Shown here: piece after piece, positions 43,410 to 53,619 of the stretch | Layout: every line of letters begins with the position of its first letter | Position numbering within the stretch: position 1 is the first letter of the stretch | DNA from: JAKAVN01 sp963734845 | GTDB lineage: Bacteria; Desulfobacterota; Binatia; Binatales; Binataceae | DNA: 64,000 nt | Assembly (NCBI GenBank): GCA_963734845.1 | Contig: CAVTIS010000016.1 | Span: forward strand, 116,016-180,015 | Direction of reading: 5' to 3' | Notes under the pieces: generated by a model | Database searches by the model: none | What the model was told of the DNA's origin: nothing | The model's input: the letters and a program-made list of their open reading frames with translations, nothing else | Program-made: the position numbers and the translations under genes

Positions 43410-43697
43410 GTGGCCGCACCGGCATTCGTCAAGAATCCGAAGTTCATTGGTGGTACGATCATCGTCCTGTGGGTCGCGTACGTCGTGTACTGGAACTATC
43501 GGCTCGAGCCGATCAACATCCAGCTCTTCCCGTTCATCAAACCGGCGCAACTCAGCGTTTCTTCGGTGATCATCGGCGCCGCCCTCTTCGGATGCCTTGC
43601 CACCCTTGCGATTCAGTTCTTCTGGCGCAGGGGCGGCTCGAAGAACGGCTCCCTCTCGTCCACCGCCTCTGCCGACAGCACCAAAACCGTCGCCTGA
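43410..43697 (+). CDS. Small LapA-like two-helix membrane protein
   Basis: 95 residues from GTG 43410, with GGAGG 4-5 nt upstream. Two hydrophobic helices (~12-28 GTIIVLWVAYVVYW and ~50-72 SVIIGAALFGCLATLAIQFFW) flank a short loop with INIQLFPF, the pattern of LapA/DUF1049 membrane proteins linked with lipopolysaccharide assembly. The C-terminus is Ser/Lys-rich. Its last 85 bp overlap the 3' end of moeA on the other strand. Function is inferred from topology. Confidence 0.7.
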   Translation: MAAPAFVKNPKFIGGTIIVLWVAYVVYWNYRLEPINIQLFPFIKPAQLSVSSVIIGAALFGCLATLAIQFFWRRGGSKNGSLSSTASADSTKTVA

Positions 43698-44875
43698 GCG
43701 CCGGCCTCGAGCACGGTCGCGTCGGCCGGACCGACAAGCAGCGCGTCGGCGCGCGAGAGTGAGCTGAGTATTCCCGATCCCTGGTTGCCGGTCGGACTGG
43801 CATAAAGCTCGGCGCCCTCGCGCCGCAAGCGCACGCGCACGAACTCGGTCAGGTCCTTCGCCGTCTTGATAGCGACCGCGCATCGCACCGCGACTCGCGG
43901 CAGCCCGAGGTCGCGCCGCCCGCCCATCTTGAGCAGTGCGGGGCGCACGTACAGGTAGAAACACACCATCGTGGAGACCGGGTTCCCCGGGAGCCCGAAA
44001 ATCGGACGGCCGCCGACGGTGCCGAACTTGAGCGGACGTCCGGGCCGCTGCGCGACGCCGTGAAAGATCTGGCGCATGCCCAATTCGTCGAGCGCGCCTT
44101 TGACGTGATCGAACTGGCCGACCGACACGCCGCCGGTCGAGAGCACCGCGTCGAAGGCGAACGCTTCGGTCAGGCGAGTGCGAATTTCTTCGGGACGATC
44201 GCGCGCGACTTTCAAGATCGTGGGCTCGCCGCCGGCCTCGCGCACCGCGCCCGCGAGCGCGTAGGCGCTGGAGTTGACGACTTGTGCGCCGGCCGGAACC
44301 TGGTCGACGTCGACCAGTTCGTCGCCGGTGGCGACGATCGCGACACGAGGGCTGCGGCATACGTCGATCATCGAGCGGTTGAGCGACGCGAGCGTCCCCA
44401 GGTCCGCCGCGCCGAGCCGCTTGCCCGGTTCCATCACCAGCTCGCCGGCGCGCAGGTCCTCGCCGCGCGGGCGGATGAAGGTTCGCGGCCCGGCGGCGGA
44501 CAAGATTTCGACCGTGTTGCCGTCGGCGCGCGTCTGCTCGACCGGCACGATAGCGTCAGCGCCAAAAGCGATCGGCGCGCCCGTCATCGTGCGCATCGCC
44601 GTCCCCGCCTCGACCCGCGCTGCCGGCATCGCTCCCGCCGCGACGGTCCCCAGCACCCGAAGGCGAGCCGGGCGCGACTCGCTGGCATGGGCAATATCGG
44701 CAGCGCGCACGGCATAGCCGTCCATCGCGGAGTTGTCGAAGCCGGGGATGTCGCGTGGCGAGCGGATTTCTTCGGCGAGCACGCGGCCGAGCGCGGCCAC
44801 AATGGGCGCGCGCTCGACGCCGAGGGGCGCCACGGTTTCGAGCACCAGTTGCAAGGCTTCGTCGGCGCTTATCAT
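43613..44875 (-). CDS. moeA: Molybdopterin molybdenumtransferase MoeA
   Basis: 420 residues from ATG 44875; longer frames to 45133 are Arg/Thr-rich and rejected. It inserts molybdate into adenylylated molybdopterin. Signatures are RDIPGFDNSAMDGYAVR (~41-57), MTGAPIAFGADAIVPVEQT, RPRGEDLRAGE, IVATGDELVD, NSSAYAL, LSTGGVSVGQFDHVK and IFGLPGNPVSTMVCFY. It is a single gene here with no other moco gene in the window. The end overlaps the LapA-like gene tail to tail. Confidence 0.94.
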   Translation of the reverse strand: MISADEALQLVLETVAPLGVERAPIVAALGRVLAEEIRSPRDIPGFDNSAMDGYAVRAADIAHASESRPARLRVLGTVAAGAMPAARVEAGTAMRTMTGAPIAFGADAIVPVEQTRADGNTVEILSAAGPRTFIRPRGEDLRAGELVMEPGKRLGAADLGTLASLNRSMIDVCRSPRVAIVATGDELVDVDQVPAGAQVVNSSAYALAGAVREAGGEPTILKVARDRPEEIRTRLTEAFAFDAVLSTGGVSVGQFDHVKGALDELGMRQIFHGVAQRPGRPLKFGTVGGRPIFGLPGNPVSTMVCFYLYVRPALLKMGGRRDLGLPRVAVRCAVAIKTAKDLTEFVRVRLRREGAELYASPTGNQGSGILSSLSRADALLVGPADATVLEAGAQATVLVLSAEAVDEREPFFEPPLRQKN

Positions 44876-45005
44876 TAGTTGAACCTTAACCCGAGTCGAA
44901 CTTAACCCGCCGCCGACGCGAGCGCCAGTTGCGCGGCCAGTTGCACGGTTAGACAATTGAAAGAAAGCGAGCGCTGGAAGTAAGGCGATGCGAGTGCGGC
45001 CCGAT

Positions 45006-46013
45006 CTAGAAAATCGCGACGCTGCCCGGGTCGCGCGCGTCGGCGCTCTCCTGAGGCGGGAGCCGCAGGTCGTAACTCGAACCGGGAGGCACGCGGTCGT
45101 GCAGGATGGCCGGGTTGTACTCGCGCAGAACACTGACCGGGACTCCCGTGCTGCGGGCCACGGCGGCGAGCGTCGTGCCGCCTTTGACCTCGAGCACCCG
45201 GAACTGGTCCTGCTCCGTATAGTTCACCGGTTCGAGGCCGTATCGCTCGGGCTGATGCGCGATGATCGCGACCGCCATGAAACGGTTGAGCAGTGAGCGG
45301 GTATTGTACGGCAAATTAGCGGCCAGGAGGCTGTAGTCGACGCCGCGCAGCGAGAAATAGTCGTTCATCGCCGTTTCGCCGCGATTCCATCCCACCAGGG
45401 CCACGCGCCAGTCGCCAACCTCGTCGTGCAGCGTCGCCAGGTACTGGGCGGCTGCACGAGTCGATTTTATAGGGTCGCGCCGCTCATCGATGTACCGATT
45501 AACCCTGAGATTGAACCGTCGCGCGGTCGCCACGCTTAGCTGCCATGGACCGGCACCTTTGCTGGAAAACGAACTTTCGGCGAAAGACAGATAAACCAAC
45601 TCCGGCGGCAGGTCGTGGTTTTCCATGACCTTCAGCATTGTCGGTAAGTACGGACGGCTCCGCCGGAACGACGCCCTGATACCCGCGTTGTGCTCGGCGA
45701 ACTCGTCGACGTAGTGCTGGACAGTTTGATTGAGGACCAGCGGGAACGGAGGCACCTTATGCGGCTCGCTGCGGACGTATGGGATGCCTTCAGCAAGAGC
45801 GACCGCTTCGTCCATGTCGGCGCTGTGAGATGAGGCCGAGGGCGCTTTGGCCGAAGTCATGGGATGCTGGCTGCTGCCGGGGGTGCTTCCCATCAGAGCG
45901 AAGCTGTCGCCTGGGCTAGAGGTAACGTCGGTGGCCTGAGTTGACACACAACCTGTGACGGTTGCGCCAAGCAAACAAACCACCGCTAGCGATGTGACAA
46001 AATTCCCCCGCAT
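45006..46013 (-). CDS. Membrane-bound lytic transglycosylase with LysM-like end (MltD type)
   Basis: 335 residues from ATG 46013. The N-terminal signal ends in VTGC with Cys22 as lipid site, so it is probably an outer-membrane lipoprotein. The lytic transglycosylase domain has ELVYLSFAESSFSSKGAGPWQL with catalytic Glu146, then GLYQ-like segment variations (NLRVNRYIDERRDPIKSTRAAAQYL) and YNTRSLLNRFMA. A LysM-like region near 285-320 (VLEVKGGTTLAAVARSTGVPVSVLREYN) should bind peptidoglycan. It cleaves murein to 1,6-anhydro products. The longer frame to 46064 is rejected on the signal peptide. Confidence 0.9.
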   Translation of the reverse strand: MRGNFVTSLAVVCLLGATVTGCVSTQATDVTSSPGDSFALMGSTPGSSQHPMTSAKAPSASSHSADMDEAVALAEGIPYVRSEPHKVPPFPLVLNQTVQHYVDEFAEHNAGIRASFRRSRPYLPTMLKVMENHDLPPELVYLSFAESSFSSKGAGPWQLSVATARRFNLRVNRYIDERRDPIKSTRAAAQYLATLHDEVGDWRVALVGWNRGETAMNDYFSLRGVDYSLLAANLPYNTRSLLNRFMAVAIIAHQPERYGLEPVNYTEQDQFRVLEVKGGTTLAAVARSTGVPVSVLREYNPAILHDRVPPGSSYDLRLPPQESADARDPGSVAIF

Positions 46014-46171
46014 GGACGAACCTGACTGACCCGCGCCAACCCTACAGACCCGGACGGTCCACAATCAATCCCCTCGGCGTTGGTTTGCACTAAAAAAAAC
46101 TAATATGATTACGCATATCTATTAGCGACAAATGCCTTTTTATCGTCCATGAGACATGTTCTTAGGCCATT
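46014..46171. promoter_or_regulatory. AT-rich divergent promoter region
   Basis: This 158-bp stretch between the transglycosylase and kinase starts has a markedly AT-rich centre (46088-46135), where promoters for both directions probably lie. I cannot fix -10/-35 pairs with confidence. Confidence 0.4.
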
Positions 46172-47398
46172 GTGAGCTTTGTGATACCGTGCGATTTGGT
46201 CGCCGTCGCCATGCGTAAATCCCCCTCCATTCCCGTAGGTCTGTGGCGGGAAATCGTCGACAGTCTGAGCGACGCTGTCGTCGTATTCGACCCGGCTCTC
46301 GCTCCGATTGCGATGAATCAGGCGGCAGAAAATCTCTTCGGAGTCTCGCACCTCAACGAGGCCGCGGTCGGGGCAATGCTGCGCAGCAACGAGTGGCTCT
46401 TACGAATGGTCGAGAGCTGCCTAATCAGTGGGCAGGACCTGGCCGACTCCGAGGCCAAGCTCAGCCTGGGGTCGCGCATGGCGACGGTCAGCGCGGAGGT
46501 TTCGCCACTGTTGGCGGCCGGGGGAGCAAGCCGCGGCGCAGTAGTGCTGCTCCATGATCTCGCGCTCCATCGCAATGCCGCACAGGCGCTGGGCACGGCT
46601 GAGCCCGACCTCAAGCTCTCGCCGGCGGGGCTCGCGCACGAAGTCAAAAACCCGCTGACTGGAATCAAGGGCGCGGCCGAGTTGTTGGCGGGGCGGCTGC
46701 GCGACGACCCGCGCGCCCAGCAGTACTGCGGGCTCATCCTGGAGGGCGTCAACCGGATCACGGCGCTGGTTGAGCAGGTGCTGGCCGCCAGCTCGCCGCA
46801 ACGCTTGACCTTCGAGCCGGTCAACATACATCGCGTGCTCCACCAGGCGCTCAGGATGGCCGGGCTCCATCCGCATGCGCCCGACGGGGTGACTATCGAG
46901 CAACTCTTCGACCCCAGCTTGCCCGAGATCAGCGCCGACGCCGCCGCGCTCGAGCGCACGTTCCTCAACCTGGTGCGCAACGCCGCCGAGGCGATCGGGG
47001 CGACCGGGACCATCCGGCTGCGCACCCGGATGGAAACCGAGTTTCGCCTGACGGCCGAGGGGCGGCGGCGGCAGTTCCTGCGCGTGGAAGTGAGCGACAG
47101 CGGCCGCGGCATGAACACGGCCGAGATGGCGCAGCTCTTCACGCCGTTCTTCACCACCAAGCCCTCGGGCACCGGCCTGGGGCTGGTGCTGAGCCAGCGG
47201 ATCGTAGCGGCCCACGGCGGCAAGCTATGGGCGGAAGCGGGCGGGGTAAACCCTTCGCGCCCGAAGCCGGCAATCCATCTGGCCGAGTCCCATCACGCCC
47301 ATCCGGCCTACCCCGAGGAGCATCGCGCGCACGGGATGACCTTCAAGGTGACGCTGCCGGTGGGTCCCCGCGATCCCGAACCGTCGGAGGCCGCCTAG
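46172..47398 (+). CDS. NtrB-like sensor histidine kinase
   Basis: 408 residues. A PAS-like input (~28-135, SLSDAVVVFDPALAPIAMNQAAENLFG) precedes the HisKA box GLAHEVKNPLTGI with His156 and the HATPase domain (FLNLVRNAAEAI, DSGRGM, FTTKPSGTGLGLVLSQRIV). There are no membrane segments, so it is cytosolic like NtrB. GTG 46172 is taken as start; an ATG at 46211 would lose 13 residues and neither has a strong ribosome site. A His-rich insert (AESHHAHPAYPEEHRAH) near the C-terminus is unusual. The NtrC-type regulator follows 95 bp downstream. Confidence 0.9.
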   Translation: MSFVIPCDLVAVAMRKSPSIPVGLWREIVDSLSDAVVVFDPALAPIAMNQAAENLFGVSHLNEAAVGAMLRSNEWLLRMVESCLISGQDLADSEAKLSLGSRMATVSAEVSPLLAAGGASRGAVVLLHDLALHRNAAQALGTAEPDLKLSPAGLAHEVKNPLTGIKGAAELLAGRLRDDPRAQQYCGLILEGVNRITALVEQVLAASSPQRLTFEPVNIHRVLHQALRMAGLHPHAPDGVTIEQLFDPSLPEISADAAALERTFLNLVRNAAEAIGATGTIRLRTRMETEFRLTAEGRRRQFLRVEVSDSGRGMNTAEMAQLFTPFFTTKPSGTGLGLVLSQRIVAAHGGKLWAEAGGVNPSRPKPAIHLAESHHAHPAYPEEHRAHGMTFKVTLPVGPRDPEPSEAA

Positions 47399-47493
47399 AC
47401 AATGTTCGCATCCGGCGGGAAGCGCATCGCGGGCAAAATCCACGGCCTCGCAGCCGTTGCCGCGTTCGGCGATACTGTTACGATGGAATCCCA

Positions 47494-48993
<1,500 letters not shown>

Positions 48994-49023
48994 CCGCGCG
49001 CGCCGCACCTCGTCCTCGATGTA

Positions 49024-49641
49024 ATGAAGCTCCCCTCGCATTTCTATGCGATGGTCGATCCGGCGGGCGGCCATGAACCGGCCGCGCTCGCGCGCATCCT
49101 GCTCGAGGCCGGGGCGCGCGTGATGCAACTGCGGCTCAAGCACGCGTCGGGCCGCGAGCTGCTCGCGGCGGCGCGCACGATCGCCGCGATGTGCCGCGAG
49201 CGCGGCGCGATGCTGATCGTCGACGATCGCGCGGATGTCGCGATGCTCGCCGGGGCCGCCGGCGTTCATCTGGGGCAAGACGACCTGCCGCTTGAGGCCG
49301 CGCGCCGCCTGCTCGGCGGCGACACTATCATCGGAATCTCCACCCATAGCGTCGAACAAGCGATTACGGCCGAGCGCGGCGGCGCCGATTATGTCGGGTT
49401 CGGTCCGCTCTATCCGGGAGGGCTGCGCAACAACGCGGCCGGCAAGGGGCTCGCGATGCTCCGCGAAGTGCGCGCGGCGGTGAGTATCCCGATCGTCGCA
49501 ATCGGCGGGATCACGGAAGCCACGATGCCCGAGGCGCTCGCGGCCGGCGCGGATGCCTGCGCAATCATCACCGACGTGGTACGCGCACCCGACGTCGCGG
49601 CCAAGGTGCGGGCGATATTGGCCTTGCATCGCTCGCCCTGA
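49024..49641 (+). CDS. thiE: Thiamine-phosphate synthase
   Basis: 205 residues, TIM barrel. It joins HMP-pyrophosphate and thiazole phosphate into thiamine phosphate. Readable motifs are MQLRLKHASGRELL, LIVDDRADVAMLAGAAGVHLGQDDLP, GISTHSVEQAITAERGGADYVGFGPLYP and IPIVAIGGI, matching substrate and Mg sites. Lys substitutions were not checked in detail. It follows the NtrC-like gene on the same strand with 30 bp between. No TPP riboswitch is visible in the short gap. Confidence 0.92.
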   Translation: MKLPSHFYAMVDPAGGHEPAALARILLEAGARVMQLRLKHASGRELLAAARTIAAMCRERGAMLIVDDRADVAMLAGAAGVHLGQDDLPLEAARRLLGGDTIIGISTHSVEQAITAERGGADYVGFGPLYPGGLRNNAAGKGLAMLREVRAAVSIPIVAIGGITEATMPEALAAGADACAIITDVVRAPDVAAKVRAILALHRSP

Positions 49642-49681
49642 ATCGCGCACCCTGAAGCAAATTTCGTCCGCGGGTCTTAAG

Positions 49682-49714
49682 AAAGACTTCAGAAGGACTT
49701 CAGAAAGACTTCCG
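49682..49714. repeat. Three 11-bp tandem repeats before the SDR gene
   Basis: AAAGACTTCAG, AAGGACTTCAG and AAAGACTTCCG follow one another just before the GGAGG ribosome site of the SDR gene. They lie in its 5' leader and may reflect slippage. Confidence 0.8.
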
Positions 49715-49725
49715 GAGGTTTGGCC

Positions 49726-50481
49726 ATGGGCAAGTTGCAGGACAAGGTTGCGCTGGTAACCGGCTCCAGCTCGGGTATCGGACGCGGCGTCGCGATCGCC
49801 TTCGCTCGCGAAGGCGCCAAGGTCATCGTCAATTATCCCGACGAGGCCGAGGCGCAAAACGCTGCCGCAGTCCGGGCCGAAATCGAAAGGATGGGCACGC
49901 AGGCGCTCGACGTGCGCGCCGACGTCTCGATCGAACATGAAGCGGAGAAGCTGGTCGAAACCGTGCAGCGGAATTTCGGACGCATCGATATCCTGGTCAA
50001 CAACGCCGGCATCGGCAATGTCGCCCGGGTCGAAGCGATGGCGCCGAGTCAGTGGGACCGGATGATCGCGGTCAATCTGCGCAGCGTCTTTCTGTGCACG
50101 CACTTCGTGCTGCCGATCATGTACCGGCAGGACTATGGCAGGATCATCAGCACCGCCTCACAGCTCGCCTACAAGGGCAGCGCGGGCCTGGCGCATTATT
50201 GCGCGGCCAAGGCCGCGATCATCGCGTTCACCCGCTCGCTCTCGCACGAGATCGGCACGAGCAACATTACCGCTAACTGCGTCGCGCCGGGCGCTACGCA
50301 GACCCGGATGGTCGAAGGAATCGACAAGGATTTGATGGACTCGCTGCTGGCCTCGATTCCGAAGCGGCGCCTGGCGACGGTGGACGAAATCGTGCCGGCG
50401 TACGTATTCCTGGCCTCCGACGAGGCGCGCCATTTCGTGGGACAATGTCTGAGCCCCAACGGCGGCGATGTGATGCTGTAG
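49726..50481 (+). CDS. Short-chain dehydrogenase/reductase (glucose 1-dehydrogenase type)
   Basis: 251 residues from ATG 49726, with GGAGG 7 nt upstream. Cofactor motif is TGSSSGIGRG (12-21) and the structural NNAG is at 92-95. The catalytic set is Ser145 (TASQLAY), Tyr158 and Lys162 (YCAAK). It resembles glucose/3-ketoacyl-reductase-type SDRs that act on alcohols or 3-oxoacyl substrates with NAD(P)H. The C-terminus (GQCLSPNGGDVML) is standard. Probably its own transcript after thiE. Confidence 0.92.
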   Translation: MGKLQDKVALVTGSSSGIGRGVAIAFAREGAKVIVNYPDEAEAQNAAAVRAEIERMGTQALDVRADVSIEHEAEKLVETVQRNFGRIDILVNNAGIGNVARVEAMAPSQWDRMIAVNLRSVFLCTHFVLPIMYRQDYGRIISTASQLAYKGSAGLAHYCAAKAAIIAFTRSLSHEIGTSNITANCVAPGATQTRMVEGIDKDLMDSLLASIPKRRLATVDEIVPAYVFLASDEARHFVGQCLSPNGGDVML

Positions 50482-50653
50482 GCCCATTCGCGCAGGGCCC
50501 TCTGTGGCGCCCAACGCCGGCTTCAGGCGGACGCGTTTGACGCACGATCAACGATGTGAAAGGAATCGCTGGGCGATCCGATCCGCGCACCCAACGATCC
50601 GATCTGCGCACCTTTCTTTCGCCGTCGAAAACTTCAGCCCGGGAGGGCATCCC

Positions 50654-50854
50654 ATGAATGCGCAAACTTTCGCTGGACTGACGGTCGCGCTCGTCTTTGC
50701 ATGCATTCCGCTTTACGCGCACGCACAGAATGCCGCCGGCACGATGCCAGGCGCTCCCACGGTGCCGGGCCCTCCCTCTATGCCGAGCGCTCCCTCGGTG
50801 CCGGGCGCTCCCTCAGTGCCGGGCGCGCCGTCAGCGCCGGGTGCGGGCTATTAG
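50654..50854 (+). CDS. Small exported protein with VPGAPS repeats
   Basis: A 66-residue frame with a good ribosome site (GGGAGG 7 nt before ATG) and a clear signal peptide (~1-24, LTVALVFACIPLYAHAQ). The mature ~42 residues are Pro/Gly/Ala/Ser: PTVPGPPSMPSAPSVPGAPSVPG. The repeat unit VPGAPS corresponds to 18-bp DNA repeats (50760-50845), which are nearly identical and so prone to slippage. It has no recognised family; a disordered periplasmic or surface linker is likely. The gene may be widespread in the lineage, which I cannot check. Confidence 0.65.
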   Translation: MNAQTFAGLTVALVFACIPLYAHAQNAAGTMPGAPTVPGPPSMPSAPSVPGAPSVPGAPSAPGAGY

Positions 50855-50896
50855 CACGACGGCAAGTATCGCGAGCAGTGGTTAACTGAATTCGCG

Positions 50897-51907
50897 CTAA
50901 GCCAACGGCGCGAGGCGCTTGCCGATGATCTCGCGCGCCTCGTCCGCGATCCGCCGCACGATATCGCCCGCGGGCGCAATGTCGTTAATCAGCGCGCACG
51001 ACATCCCGGCGTAAAAGACGAACTCGTCGAGTTCGCCCTCCACGTACTCGGCCGCCGGCATCACCGTGTATTTCACTAATGGCGGCATCTCCATTCCGGC
51101 ATGCTTGAGCGTGCCGACGACCTTGCCTTCGCCCGGGCGCTTACCGCTCTCCGGCCGCCCCGCCCGCTCCCATTCTTCATAGACGGCCGTACGCAGTACG
51201 CGATGCGCCGCGTCGGGCCATCCCATGTCGTGGAGCTTGGTGTGGACGGTGTCCTCGGCGCGCGCATTCACAATGCGGTCCTTATAAGAAGGATGGGCAG
51301 CCGACTCGCGCGACGCCAGAAAGCGCGTACCTAAGACCGCGCCGTCGGCGCCCAGTGCCAGCGCCGCGGCGAGCCCGCGGCCATCGGCGATGCCGCCCGC
51401 CGCGAGCATCGGCAGGTCGCCGATCGCGTCGCGCACCTGGGGCACCAGCACCATCGTGGAGGTCAGGCCGCGCACGTGACCGCCGGACTCCACGCCCTGC
51501 GCGATGATCATATCGGCGCCCGCGCGCTTCGCTTGTGCCGCCTCTTCAGCCGAGCCGCACTGCCAGATGACTTTCTTGCCCGCGTCCTTGAAGCGCGCGA
51601 CGTACTCGGCCGGAGCGCCCCAGAAAAGCGTCACCGCCTCGACCGGCGACGCTGCGGCAGCTTCGGCAATGCCCGGCTGCAGAAACGGAATTAACAGGTT
51701 GCAGGCGAGCGGCTTTTTGGTCAGCCGGCGTGCGGCGGCAATCTCATTGTGGATTCCTTCGGGAGTGAACCCGACCAACCCCACTGTGCCCATCCCGCCG
51801 GCCTCAGATACCGCGGCGGCGAGGTCGGCCAGCGCAATCGTGCCCATCCCGGCCAGCATGATCGGCAACTCGACGCCGAACAATTCGCAGAACCTGGTTT
51901 TCCACAT
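50897..51907 (-). CDS. Nitronate monooxygenase (2-nitropropane dioxygenase family)
   Basis: 336-residue FMN-binding TIM barrel. Motifs are ELPIMLAGMGTIALADLAAAVSEAGGMG, VIWQCGSAEEAAQAKRAGAD, QGVESGGHVRG with the catalytic His, LPMLAAGGIADGRGL and LGADGAVLGTRF. It oxidises alkyl nitronates such as propionate-3-nitronate to the keto form, or other members act as enoyl reductase-like proteins (FabK). It is encoded 13 bp upstream of the end of the enoyl-CoA hydratase series on the minus strand. Confidence 0.9.
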   Translation of the reverse strand: MWKTRFCELFGVELPIMLAGMGTIALADLAAAVSEAGGMGTVGLVGFTPEGIHNEIAAARRLTKKPLACNLLIPFLQPGIAEAAAASPVEAVTLFWGAPAEYVARFKDAGKKVIWQCGSAEEAAQAKRAGADMIIAQGVESGGHVRGLTSTMVLVPQVRDAIGDLPMLAAGGIADGRGLAAALALGADGAVLGTRFLASRESAAHPSYKDRIVNARAEDTVHTKLHDMGWPDAAHRVLRTAVYEEWERAGRPESGKRPGEGKVVGTLKHAGMEMPPLVKYTVMPAAEYVEGELDEFVFYAGMSCALINDIAPAGDIVRRIADEAREIIGKRLAPLA

Positions 51908-51920
51908 GTCGCGCGTCTCC

Positions 51921-52724
51921 CTAGCGCCCTTTGAACGTGGGTTGGCGCTTTTCCAGGAATGCCTTGACCGCTTCCTTATGATCTTCGGTGCGCCCGGTTA
52001 GCGTCTGGCCGACTGCTTCGCGGTCGAGCAGCGTGCGAAAGTCCGCCGTGAGCGCGGCGTTGATGTTGGCCTTCATGTAGCCGTAGGCGATCGCCGGCCC
52101 CGAAGCGATTCGCTTGGCCAGCGCCGCGGCCTCGGCCATCAACGACGCCGCTGGCACCACGCGGTTGACCAGTCCCAGCGCGAGCGCCTGATTGGCCTCG
52201 ATCGGATCGGCGAGGAAATAAAATTCCTTCGCGCGCGCGGGGCCGACCAGCCGCGTCATCAGCCAGGTGCCGCCGAAGTCGCCGGAGAATCCCACGCGGG
52301 CGAAGGCGGTGACCAGCCGCGCCGAGTCGGCGGCAATCCGCAGATCGCACGCGAGCGCGATACTGAGGCCGGCGCCAGCCGCCGCCCCATTGATCGCCGC
52401 GATCGTCGGCTTGGGCAGTTCGTGGAGCAGCAGGCTCACTTCTTCGGCCCGGCGCAAGCCGGCCATCCGCTGCTCGACGGTGAGGCCCGGGCCGTCGTCC
52501 TCGTTGCGATCGCGCATCCGACTCACGTCGCCGCCCGAGCAGAAGCCCCGTCCCGCGCCGCTCACGACGACGCATCGCACCTCGGCATCGTGCGTCGCGC
52601 GGCCGAGTTCGTCGAGCAACCCGGCGATCATCTGATCGCTCAGCGCATTGAGCTTGTCCGGCTGATTCAGCCTCAGGTTGAGTACGCCATCGCGGCGTTC
52701 CGCCAACAGATGTTCGTTTGCCAT
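51921..52724 (-). CDS. Enoyl-CoA hydratase/isomerase-family protein
   Basis: 267 residues from ATG 52724 with GAGG 6 nt upstream; an upstream extension to 52766 is rejected. Crotonase features are NQPDKLNALSDQM, VVVSGAGRGFCSGGDV, TIAAINGAAAGAGLSIALACDLRIA (oxyanion) and FSGDFGGTWLMTRLVG. The Glu used by hydratases at the end of this segment is Asp (GDFGG), so activity may be isomerase-like or otherwise altered. It probably works in beta-oxidation with the acyl-CoA dehydrogenases. The nitronate monooxygenase gene follows with a 13-bp gap. Confidence 0.9.
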   Translation of the reverse strand: MANEHLLAERRDGVLNLRLNQPDKLNALSDQMIAGLLDELGRATHDAEVRCVVVSGAGRGFCSGGDVSRMRDRNEDDGPGLTVEQRMAGLRRAEEVSLLLHELPKPTIAAINGAAAGAGLSIALACDLRIAADSARLVTAFARVGFSGDFGGTWLMTRLVGPARAKEFYFLADPIEANQALALGLVNRVVPAASLMAEAAALAKRIASGPAIAYGYMKANINAALTADFRTLLDREAVGQTLTGRTEDHKEAVKAFLEKRQPTFKGR

Positions 52725-52858
52725 AGAATCCTCGCAGGACAGCGATCGTAAGCGGACATATCCCACGGATCGGCGAGGTCTGGCAATCCCGCTACCGCCC
52801 CGGCGGTCTGAAGGCTCAAGACTCGCTATTTATTCTGCTGAGGAGCGGGCGTTTGCAG

Positions 52859-53260
52859 CTATCTTTTGCGACGCTGCCCGGTCAGACTCAAGTCCCCGGT
52901 CAGACTCAAGCCCGTGGTACACACTTCCTTTACCCTCTGGACGTCCAAGAACGAGACCTTGTATTCGCACTCGTATTCCAGGCTGACGGGCGGATCCGCA
53001 CCCTTCAGTCCGAACAAGCCTCGTAATCCGTCCAGGACCCGAATCCTCGGGACGTACTCTTTCGCCAAAACCACATCACCAGTCCAATAGTTGATGCAAC
53101 CGACCTGCTTGGTCTCGGACCACATCTGACCAGAGCCGTTGTCCCTAACACCAAAGTTGCTGTCCGTGTTCGGGAGACCGAAAATCCGCACTGACCCTGG
53201 GGTTATGTGTCTCTTTCGCATTAGACCGGCATGAAGGGGGCCGGCAACTCCCGGCGCCAT
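52859..53260 (-). CDS. Hypothetical protein, 133 residues
   Basis: A frame that starts at ATG 53260 behind GGAGGT 4 nt upstream, the strongest evidence that it is real. It has no signal peptide or membrane segment and no family I recognise. The mid-part (NFGVRDNGSGQMWSETKQVG, VLDGLRGLFGLKGADPPVS) looks like ordinary protein. The C-terminus repeats LSLTG twice from an 18-bp tandem duplication. Its base composition is lower in GC than neighbouring genes, so it may be acquired. Function unknown. Confidence 0.45.
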   Translation of the reverse strand: MAPGVAGPLHAGLMRKRHITPGSVRIFGLPNTDSNFGVRDNGSGQMWSETKQVGCINYWTGDVVLAKEYVPRIRVLDGLRGLFGLKGADPPVSLEYECEYKVSFLDVQRVKEVCTTGLSLTGDLSLTGQRRKR

Positions 53261-53619
53261 GTACCTCCAATAGTTCGGTTATTGTAGGCAGCGCGCTGCA
53301 TACTGTTCCGGTAGACCATCACTAAACACTTCTCAGCGCGTCAGGTCTCCACGTAACGTTATTTTTACCTGTCCGATTAATGCATGCAAGCGGGCGCGTC
53401 TCGTCAAAACGCTGGCCCGATTCTCAGGACTCAACGCGCAGGGAAAATGCACGGGAAATTGCAAAAAATCAGTGATTTAAAAGCTTGCAATAGGATAAAG
53501 ATTTAGATTATTTAAGGTAATAGACAGTTAAAGATGTATTTTGACTGCCAAAGACTAAACGAGATCTTTCCTCCAGGCCGCGGACATTGGCGCCGCGAAC
53601 TTCGACCGGGTAGGTGATA
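53261..53619. other. AT-rich region before a small exported peptide gene
   Basis: About 360 bp with no supported gene. The part 53460-53560 is the most AT-rich stretch of the window. It may hold the promoters of the divergent hypothetical protein and of the 46-residue peptide. Confidence 0.5.

Noticed and set aside
48994..49023. TPP riboswitch before thiE
   Set aside because: The gap is only 30 bp and no THI-box elements are visible.
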